A stretch of DNA of 11,963 bases from positions 1 to 11,963 of the forward strand of contig JABJKO010000077.1 in assembly GCA_018660305.1 (NCBI GenBank), in the 5' to 3' direction. The translations under genes were made by a program, and so were the position numbers. This DNA comes from Rhodospirillaceae bacterium. Lineage in GTDB: Bacteria > Pseudomonadota > Alphaproteobacteria > MPNO01 > UBA2964. Shown here one piece after another: positions 7,241-11,963 of this stretch. Under the pieces are notes generated by a model. It was given only the letters and a program-made list of their open reading frames with translations. It ran no database searches and was not told where the DNA came from. The number at the start of each line of letters is the position of its first letter. The stretch's first letter is position 1.

Positions 7241-8092
7241 TCAATACGGCTTGTCGCCCAGAACGATGGTGCGATGCATGTGCCTGATCTGCCCAGCCGG
7301 CACACCGCCGCAGGCCTGATGAAGCAGGCAGCGATTGTCCCACATCAGGAGATCGTGGGGCTTCCATCGATGGTGATAAACAAACTGGCTCTGCTTCTGA
7401 TGCGCGATCAACTCATCCATCAGCCTCTGGCCCTCGTCCTCCGGCAATTCCTCTATCCCGATGGTAAAACGCTCCGAAAGATAGAGCGCTTGGCGCCCGG
7501 TTTCGGGATGTGTGCGGACAAGGGGATGGATCGCATCCGGCGGGGTGATATCCACATAGCGCTTCTGGCCCTGCCCCTTATAGACTTCGGGGACTTCCAC
7601 CCGCGAATTTCGGAACCGGTTGAAGGTATTGCGGCCGTGCAGCCCCACTAGTCGCTTCCTGGTGTCCTCGGGCAAGGATTCGTAAGCCAAATGCATATTG
7701 GCCCATTCTGTATCCCCGCCATCCCGCGGGATCTCCAAGCCGTAAAGAAGTGTGCAAAGGGTCGGAATATCCTTGTACTGCAGATCCGTATGCCAATTAT
7801 CCCCGGCCGATGGGGAGCCGACATATTTGCCGTCGATTTTCTTGTTGGACAGGATTTGAATTTCCTGATGTTCGGGATGGGCGCTTTCCGTCTGGATGTG
7901 GACATCCGTCGGACCGAACCGTTGGCTGAAGGCAATTTGCTTCGAGGGCGCTAAATCCTGATCCCGGAACACCAGCACATGATGTTTGAGGAAGGCTTCA
8001 TGGATCTTCCCAAAGGTCACCTCGTCCAGATCACCCACATCGATTCCGATCACCTCGGCACCGAGAGCGTCAGAGAGCGGATTGATCTGCAT
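7241..8092 (-). CDS. TauD/TfdA-family Fe(II)/2-oxoglutarate dioxygenase (first pair, downstream copy)
   Basis: Non-haem iron oxygenase that couples 2-oxoglutarate decarboxylation to hydroxylation of a substrate; relatives cleave taurine (TauD) or phenoxyacetates (TfdA). It is 283 residues, the usual length. The iron triad is His101-Thr-Asp103 (in NWHTD) and His258 (in CLLHQ). The 2-oxoglutarate carboxylate should be held by Arg270, and Arg274 sits where TauD binds its anionic substrate (IRHMHR). The His-to-His spacing (157) fits TauD (156). The GGDTEWANM segment at 125-133 is the family signature after the core strand. The ATG at 8090-8092 lies 14 bases after the stop of the paralogue upstream; AAGGGG overlapping that stop is the only Shine-Dalgarno-like sequence. 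The substrate is not deducible; Arg274 suggests an acid. Confidence 0.94.
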   Translation of the reverse strand: MQINPLSDALGAEVIGIDVGDLDEVTFGKIHEAFLKHHVLVFRDQDLAPSKQIAFSQRFGPTDVHIQTESAHPEHQEIQILSNKKIDGKYVGSPSAGDNWHTDLQYKDIPTLCTLLYGLEIPRDGGDTEWANMHLAYESLPEDTRKRLVGLHGRNTFNRFRNSRVEVPEVYKGQGQKRYVDITPPDAIHPLVRTHPETGRQALYLSERFTIGIEELPEDEGQRLMDELIAHQKQSQFVYHHRWKPHDLLMWDNRCLLHQACGGVPAGQIRHMHRTIVLGDKPY

Positions 8093-8106
8093 GGACTATC
8101 CGCCCC

Positions 8107-8958
8107 TTAAACCGGGACGTCGCCGGAAATGGTCGTCCGGTGCATGTGCCGTATCTGACCTTCGGGTATGCCGCGACAGGCCAGATGCAGCGTGCAGCGA
8201 TTGTCCCAGAACAACAGATCCCCCAGGCGCCATTCATGACGATAGATGAACTCCCGACGGGTAGCGTGCTCAAACAGCTCATCGAGAAGCGCCTGGCCTT
8301 CCTGTTCGGGCAGATCCTCTATCCCGATGGTAAAGCGCGGCGAGACGTACAACGCCTTTCGATTTGTCACAGGATGGGTACGGACCACCGGATGGATGAC
8401 GTCCGGCGGGCTGATCTTCGCGTATCGTTCCTCCGCGTTCTCGCGATGCTGTTCGGGGATACCGATCCTGGGATTGCGAAACCGGTTAAAGGAATGGCGC
8501 GCCTTCAAATCTTGTATCCGCTGCTTTGTCTCCTCGGGCAGAGTTTCATAGGCGGTATACATGTTGGACCATTCCGTATCGCCACCGTCCTGCGACACTT
8601 CGAGCGCGTAAAGCAGCGAGCCAAGACTCGGCTTATCCATGTAAGACAGATCGGAATGCCATTCATCGCCGGCATTCTCGACGCCAATATATTTGCCATT
8701 TTCCTTCTTGTTGGTAACCAGCAGAATCTCGGGATGGTCCTTCAGGAGGTGATCTGTCGCAATATGGATTTCGAGATCACCAAACCGGTGACTGAAGGCA
8801 ATATGGTCCTCGACACTGACATGCTGGTCACGAAAGACGATGACATGGCTGTCATGGAACACATCGCGGATTTCCGCGAATGTTGCATCGTCCAGATCGG
8901 TGATATCGATACCCGAAATCTCTACGCCCAGCGCCTCGGACAAGCGGTTGACCTGCAT
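8107..8958 (-). CDS. TauD/TfdA-family Fe(II)/2-oxoglutarate dioxygenase (first gene of operon)
   Basis: Second Fe/2OG oxygenase of the first pair, 283 residues with the same residue numbering as its neighbour: His101-Ser-Asp103 (in EWHSD), His258 (in CTLHL), Arg270 and Arg274 (in IRHMHR), GGDTEWSNM at 125-133. The open frame extends upstream to 9039, but I chose ATG 8956-8958. It matches the N-termini of the paralogues (MQVNRLSEALG compared with MQINPLSDALG and MRINRLSEALG), it has AGAGG 6 bases upstream, and the longer form would run across the predicted promoter. It is the first gene of the minus-strand operon. It shares with the downstream copy the IHI segment at 64-66 and the FTIGIE segment at 209-214, features that the third TauD-like gene lacks, so these two probably duplicated most recently. 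Cytosolic; substrate unknown. Confidence 0.94.
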   Translation of the reverse strand: MQVNRLSEALGVEISGIDITDLDDATFAEIRDVFHDSHVIVFRDQHVSVEDHIAFSHRFGDLEIHIATDHLLKDHPEILLVTNKKENGKYIGVENAGDEWHSDLSYMDKPSLGSLLYALEVSQDGGDTEWSNMYTAYETLPEETKQRIQDLKARHSFNRFRNPRIGIPEQHRENAEERYAKISPPDVIHPVVRTHPVTNRKALYVSPRFTIGIEDLPEQEGQALLDELFEHATRREFIYRHEWRLGDLLFWDNRCTLHLACRGIPEGQIRHMHRTTISGDVPV

Positions 8959-9010
8959 ATTAGACCTCTTCCGTGAAACCTCGAATTGGAACTTTTTTAT
9001 AATTTCAGGG

Positions 9011-9039
9011 AGTCTAGGCCGGGCATCCCGCATCGTCAA
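9011..9039 (-). promoter_or_regulatory. Sigma70-type promoter for the catabolic operon
   Basis: On the minus strand TTGACG (9039-9034) is followed after exactly 17 bases by TAGACT (9016-9011). These match the sigma70 consensus at 5 of 6 and 4 of 6 positions with ideal spacing. Transcription would start near 9004, giving a leader of about 45 bases before the ATG at 8958. It is the best promoter-like sequence in the 237-bp gap upstream of the operon. No clear operator repeat was seen beside it. Confidence 0.55.
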
Positions 9040-9098
9040 TTCGGCCGCCCAACAACTTGCCCGCCATTCAAGGGAGCCCCCACGCCATCCGCATCATT

Positions 9099-9127
9099 TT
9101 GAGAGCCCAGGTGAATTTTCGTTAGAA
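9099..9127 (+). promoter_or_regulatory. Possible sigma70-type promoter for the PilZ gene
   Basis: TTGAGA (9099-9104), a 17-base spacer and TTAGAA (9122-9127) on the plus strand, with the ATG of the PilZ gene about 60 bases beyond the expected start. The -35 is good and the -10 moderate. It lies back to back with the operon promoter, about 60 bases apart, so a regulator bound between them could affect both. Confidence 0.35.
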
Positions 9128-9195
9128 GTTGTTAATCCTTTGGGGGTGAAGATTTGGCTCCTTTGAAGACACCCCATTGCCTATGGAGACGTGTC

Positions 9196-9549
9196 ATGAA
9201 CGATTTGCATACCGGTGAAACCGATAGGCGCCGCGATATTCGGACCGGCGACCGCATCCTTACCCTGGAACTCGAGGGTCAATTCTATTCCACTGCCGAT
9301 TGGAGTCTCGGAGGCTTCATGATCGATGGTTACGAAGACACCCTTGAGCCGGGCAATAGCGCACCGGTCAATATCATTCTCGAAGAAGATGGTCATATGG
9401 TTGAACAAAGCGTGACCGCCAAAATCGTCCGCCTTGTGCCCGGAGAACTGAATTTGCGCCAACTCGCCGCGCAGTTCAGCGATTTGAGCGACACCGTTAT
9501 CGAATTGCTTGAGGGATGGCAGTCGGGCGGCCTTAGACATCACATCTAG
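9196..9549 (+). CDS. PilZ-domain protein (probable c-di-GMP receptor)
   Basis: Single-domain cytosolic protein of 117 residues. PilZ domains bind cyclic di-GMP through an RxxxR motif and a (D/N)xSxxG motif. Both are visible: Arg12-Arg13-Asp-Ile-Arg16 (in DRRRDIRTGDR) and Asp35-Trp-Ser37-Leu-Gly-Gly40. The stretch after it (residues 42-100) has the alternating beta pattern of the barrel. The ATG at 9196-9198 was chosen because GGAG lies 7 bases upstream and the arginine motif follows closely; an in-frame TTG at 9154 would add 14 residues but is less convincing. It is the only plus-strand gene in the window and ends 19 bases from the convergent gene at 9569. It has no evident link to the metabolic genes. 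It may act as a signalling adaptor for motility or envelope functions, but its target is not visible. Confidence 0.82.
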   Translation: MNDLHTGETDRRRDIRTGDRILTLELEGQFYSTADWSLGGFMIDGYEDTLEPGNSAPVNIILEEDGHMVEQSVTAKIVRLVPGELNLRQLAAQFSDLSDTVIELLEGWQSGGLRHHI

Positions 9550-9571
9550 AGCCCTATGGAGGCGGCCTCTA
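9547..9571. repeat. Inverted repeat spanning the two convergent stop codons
   Basis: TAGAGCC (9547-9553) pairs with GG-C-CTCTA (9564-9571), with one bulged C and a 10-base loop. The TAG at each end is the stop codon of the PilZ gene on the plus strand and of the membrane-protein gene on the minus strand. It could be a weak bidirectional transcription end, but there is no T-run on either side. Confidence 0.3.
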
Positions 9572-10003
9572 CGGGATCAGGACAAAGTCGAAGTAGTACA
9601 TGGCGGCGAGCCCCGAGAAGAACAGGATCGATGTCAGAAACGCGATGTAAAGTGGGTGCGTTTGCAGACGCAGCCGCTCACGGGCAAGTGCCTCCCGTTT
9701 AGACCAGGTTGCGAGCAATTTCTTATGCAGCCGTTTTTCGATCTGTTGGTGGACCGCTTCCTTCTCAAGCCGCTTTTCCTCGCGAGCGGCCATTTCATGT
9801 TCTTTCTGGCCGGCGCGGGAAATGGTCGCCCCCCTCACCTGGCCGGTCCGGATATCCAGATATTCCTTGCGTAGACGCAATTCACGATACTGCCCGGACC
9901 GATCGGCGCGGGTCAGACACTGATAGGCGTGATCGTACGAGTCGAAAACTTCGACGATTTGCCAGCCTTGTCGGCCCTTCGATTGTACTTCATATGACGC
10001 CAT
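9569..10003 (-). CDS. Uncharacterised protein: small N-terminal domain, charged helix, C-terminal membrane segment
   Basis: 144 residues, not assigned to a named family. Residues 1-50 (starting MASYEVQSKG, then GWQIVEVFDSYDHAY) resemble a short N-terminal module I associate with alphaproteobacterial proteins of unknown role, in which a YEVQ strand and a W-x-x-x-x-x-F stretch precede a helix; this is a recollection, not a search result. Residues about 67-112 are very rich in Lys, Arg, Glu and Gln and should form a long helix or coiled coil. Residues about 117-139 are one hydrophobic membrane segment near the C-terminus, so it is probably a tail-anchored inner-membrane protein with a cytosolic bulk. 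The ATG at 10001-10003 has GAGG about 6 bases upstream. It converges on the PilZ gene and has 479 bases of gene-free DNA upstream, so it probably has its own promoter. TTGGAA and TATGAA spaced 16 bases apart, about 55 bases before the ATG, are a weak candidate. Confidence 0.75.
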   Translation of the reverse strand: MASYEVQSKGRQGWQIVEVFDSYDHAYQCLTRADRSGQYRELRLRKEYLDIRTGQVRGATISRAGQKEHEMAAREEKRLEKEAVHQQIEKRLHKKLLATWSKREALARERLRLQTHPLYIAFLTSILFFSGLAAMYYFDFVLIP

Positions 10004-10482
10004 GGCTTACCTCAGCCTACGAAAGCCAGCCCCGGTGAAGCCCTCGTCGTTTTTAACTTGGTATCCTTCATATCCGGCTCCATCGGCTTTCCAACGGCGC
10101 GACCGGTTCGCAGGATTTTTACCGGTAAGTTCAGCTCAACATACACGCAAATTTTAACAATTGAAGTTTTAAAGAACCGTAAAAACCAATTTGTTTTCAA
10201 TCAGTTAGGAAATTTCCGAAAAACTTTAGATTAATTGAAATGTTGAAAGGCTAACCCCCTGTATCCTGACGACAATCTTCTCAAAATCCAGGCGCCAACA
10301 CGTGCTTCGCCGCACGTCTTACGGGAATTAGACCTCAATAAAATCGTCTGAATATGCAAAAATTTATATTCGGGCTAAATTATGGGGAAAATCCCAAGGG
10401 CAAATTGGGGCTAGGACGGTCCCAACATAGGGGATCTCCCCATCTCTCGGCGGAATTATGGGTATTTTGCCCTCCGTGGCGC
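10004..10482. other. Gene-free stretch with an AT-rich core
   Basis: No convincing coding frame. The core 10141-10260 has only 35 G or C in 120 bases, far below the flanks. It contains a perfect 10-base palindrome GGAAATTTCC (10208-10217), a loosely repeated AATTGAA (10159-10165 and 10233-10239, 74 bases apart), and a small hairpin with 6-bp arms (10300-10305 and 10312-10317) lacking a T-run. The right part (10383-10460) has several short G and C runs such as GGGGATCTCCCC, but no clear terminator for the oxygenase gene that ends at 10483. On the minus strand this is the upstream region of the 144-residue membrane protein. Confidence 0.6.
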
Positions 10483-11331
10483 TCAACAGGGCCGATCGCC
10501 CAGCACCATGGAGCGGTGCATATGCCGGATTCCCGGCGGTTCTATGCCGCCGAGGCCAATGTGGATCAGGCAGGAATTGTCCCACATCAGCAGATCACCC
10601 TGGCGCCATTTGTGGCGGTAGCGGAATTCCGGCCGGATCTGGTGCTCAAACAGCTCATCCAGCAGGGGCTGTGCCTCATCGTCTTCCATCCCATCGATAC
10701 CCACCACGAACCGAGGGGATACAAAAAGGGATTTTCGCCCCGTATGGGCGTGAGTCCGCACGATGGGGTGCACCGCATCGGGGATGGGCAGGCCGTAAAC
10801 CGCGTCGGCCTTTTCCCTGAACTGATCATGCACCTGAATGCGCGGGTTCTTGCGGCGGTCGAACACGTGAACGCCTTTCAGCCCCTCGATCCGGGATTTG
10901 GTCGCCTCGGGCAGCGTCTCATAGGCCCTGTACATGTTCGACCATTCCGTATCGCCGCCCTCCTCCGCCACCTCCAGCGCGTGGAGAAACGTCGCGCGGC
11001 TGGGAATCTCCCCAAAGGACAGATCCGTATGCCAGAAATCGCCGGCGCTGATGATGCCCACCGGCTCACCCTTCACCCGGCGGTTGGACAGGACCGAGAC
11101 CTCCGGCACGCCCTCCAGCGTAAACGGCCGGTCGGGGCGGGTTTCGATGGGTCCGAAGCGTGCGCTAAAGGCGACAAGATTATCGGGGGCCAATGACTGA
11201 CCGCGAAACACCAGCAGCTGGTGTTCGAGGAACGCGGTGTGAATAGTCTCGAATGTTTTGGTGTCGAGCGCCGCCACATCGACACCGGTGACTTCAGCGC
11301 CCAGCGCCTCCGACAGGCGATTGATCCGCAT
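10483..11331 (-). CDS. TauD/TfdA-family Fe(II)/2-oxoglutarate dioxygenase (second pair, downstream copy)
   Basis: Fe/2OG oxygenase of 282 residues. The iron triad is His101-Thr-Asp103 (in FWHTD) and His257 (in CLIHI); Arg269 and Arg273 (in IRHMHR) fit 2-oxoglutarate and substrate-anion binding. GGDTEWSNM is at 125-133. Compared with the first pair it differs in the segment at 61-76 (ETRPDRPF in place of the IHI-containing stretch) and in 155-185, regions that line or cover the active site in TauD, so it probably takes another substrate. The ATG at 11329-11331 follows GAGGGGA, 9 bases after the stop of the next paralogue, so the two are co-transcribed. It appears to end its transcription unit, since the 479 bases after it are gene-free. 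Confidence 0.94.
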   Translation of the reverse strand: MRINRLSEALGAEVTGVDVAALDTKTFETIHTAFLEHQLLVFRGQSLAPDNLVAFSARFGPIETRPDRPFTLEGVPEVSVLSNRRVKGEPVGIISAGDFWHTDLSFGEIPSRATFLHALEVAEEGGDTEWSNMYRAYETLPEATKSRIEGLKGVHVFDRRKNPRIQVHDQFREKADAVYGLPIPDAVHPIVRTHAHTGRKSLFVSPRFVVGIDGMEDDEAQPLLDELFEHQIRPEFRYRHKWRQGDLLMWDNSCLIHIGLGGIEPPGIRHMHRSMVLGDRPC

Positions 11332-11340
11332 GGGCTCCCC

Positions 11341-11963
11341 TCAAAAAGGCACGTCGCCGGCAAGGGTTGTCCGGTGCATGTGACGAATCTGGCCCGGCGG
11401 CATGCCGCCATAGGCGTGATGGGTGGTGCAGCGATTATCCCACAGGGTGAGATCATGGGGCTGCCATTTATGACGGTAGATCAGATCCGGACGCAATTGA
11501 TGCTCGAACAACGCGTCCAGCAGCGGCCGGGCCTCCGCCTCATCCATGTCCGCGATCCCGACGGTAAAGCGGTGCGAGACGTAGAGCGCCTTGCGGCCGG
11601 TTTCCGGATGGGTACGAATGATAGGATGCACACCGTCATCGGGCGCGCGGTCGCTATAGCGCATCTGGGCGTCTTCCTTATCGTACATCACGGGGACCTT
11701 CACCCGCGGATTTCGCATGCGGTTGAAGGTGTGGATACCGCTCCGCCCTTTGATTTTCTGGCGCAGATCATCCGGCAATGTCTCCAGCGCCCGGTACTGA
11801 TTGCAAAAACCCGTATCGCCGCCCTCGGCGGGTAGTTCCAGCGCATAGAGAAACGACGCCTTGTTGGGCCGCGCCTGACAGGACAGATCCGAATGCCAGT
11901 AATCCCCCGCCGAAACCGCCCCGATATAGCGCCCGTTCTCCTGCTTGTTGGAGATCATGACGA
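11341..11963 (-). CDS. TauD/TfdA-family Fe(II)/2-oxoglutarate dioxygenase, N-terminus beyond window edge
   Basis: C-terminal 206-207 residues of a fourth Fe/2OG oxygenase; about 80 residues lie to the right of the window. Counting from the Met at 11958, the iron ligands are His22-Ser-Asp24 (in YWHSD) and His180 (second His of TTHHAYGG), and the arginines of IRHMHR follow at 192 and 196. The signature is altered: GGDTGFCNQYRALE where the other three have GGDTEW(S/A)NM, and SCQARPN follows the HxD strand. The active site is nonetheless complete. It lies 9 bases upstream of the next oxygenase gene and belongs to the same transcription unit, whose promoter and any earlier genes are outside the window. 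Confidence 0.92.
   Translation of the reverse strand, partial: VMISNKQENGRYIGAVSAGDYWHSDLSCQARPNKASFLYALELPAEGGDTGFCNQYRALETLPDDLRQKIKGRSGIHTFNRMRNPRVKVPVMYDKEDAQMRYSDRAPDDGVHPIIRTHPETGRKALYVSHRFTVGIADMDEAEARPLLDALFEHQLRPDLIYRHKWQPHDLTLWDNRCTTHHAYGGMPPGQIRHMHRTTLAGDVPF

Noticed and set aside
8959..9039. N-terminal extension of 27 residues on the first oxygenase
   Set aside because: The paralogues begin at the position of the internal Met, which has its own ribosome site, and the extension would run through the predicted promoter.
10012..10200. 62-residue minus-strand frame just upstream of the membrane-protein gene
   Set aside because: It starts with TTG without a ribosome site, lies in low-GC DNA with no codon bias, and resembles nothing known. 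A leader peptide cannot be excluded.
10300..10317. Hairpin with ACGTGC/GCACGT arms as a terminator
   Set aside because: The stem is only 6 bp, it has no T-run on either strand, and no gene ends next to it.
10383..10482. G- and C-run-rich stretch after the third oxygenase gene as a rho-independent terminator
   Set aside because: Several 4-5 bp stems are possible, but none is followed directly by a T-run on the minus strand.
10354..11196. 280-residue plus-strand open frame over the third oxygenase gene, and similar frames at 8140-8976 and 11221-11835
   Set aside because: Each mirrors a TauD-like gene on the other strand, and their similarity to each other only reflects the paralogy of the sense genes.
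1..11963. Defence system, prophage, CRISPR array, transposon or tRNA gene
   Set aside because: No repeats of array type, no transposase, integrase, nuclease or phage motifs, and no tRNA cloverleaf were seen on either strand.

Overview
The window looks like chromosomal DNA of a GC-rich proteobacterium, most likely an alphaproteobacterium. This rests on protein style (TctC-type binding protein, tandem TauD-like oxygenases, a PilZ protein, a small GloA) and on GC-rich codon use that leaves long open frames on the antisense strand. No rRNA, tRNA, CRISPR array or insertion sequence was seen. The species cannot be named from the sequence.

Positions 1-8958 hold eight tightly spaced genes, all on the minus strand, which read as one operon. 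In order of transcription they are: two tandem Fe(II)/2-oxoglutarate dioxygenases of the TauD/TfdA family (8107-8958, 7241-8092), a glyoxalase I (6772-7203), two tandem UbiD-family prFMN decarboxylases (5243-6730, 3755-5236), a TctC-type solute-binding protein (2648-3688), a fused TctA-TctB membrane subunit (517-2571), and a short-chain dehydrogenase cut by the window edge (1-503). A good sigma70-like promoter lies just upstream of the first gene (9011-9039). A strong hairpin sits between the binding-protein gene and the permease gene.

Positions 8959-10482 interrupt the metabolic genes. They hold the operon promoter, a plus-strand PilZ-domain gene (9196-9549), a convergent minus-strand gene for an unrecognised coiled-coil protein with a C-terminal membrane segment (9569-10003), and a 479-bp gene-free stretch whose centre is very AT-rich (29% GC over 10141-10260). 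Positions 10483-11963 hold two more TauD/TfdA-like genes in tandem on the minus strand; the second runs off the right edge.

A working model, by inference, is uptake of an organic (probably carboxylic) acid by the tripartite tricarboxylate transporter. It would then be attacked by Fe/2OG oxygenases, decarboxylated or carboxylated by the UbiD enzymes, and processed by the dehydrogenase and glyoxalase. The combination of doubled oxygenases, doubled UbiD enzymes, GloA and a fused TTT permease matches no catabolic cluster I can name. The substrate is unknown, so the locus is a candidate undescribed catabolic system.
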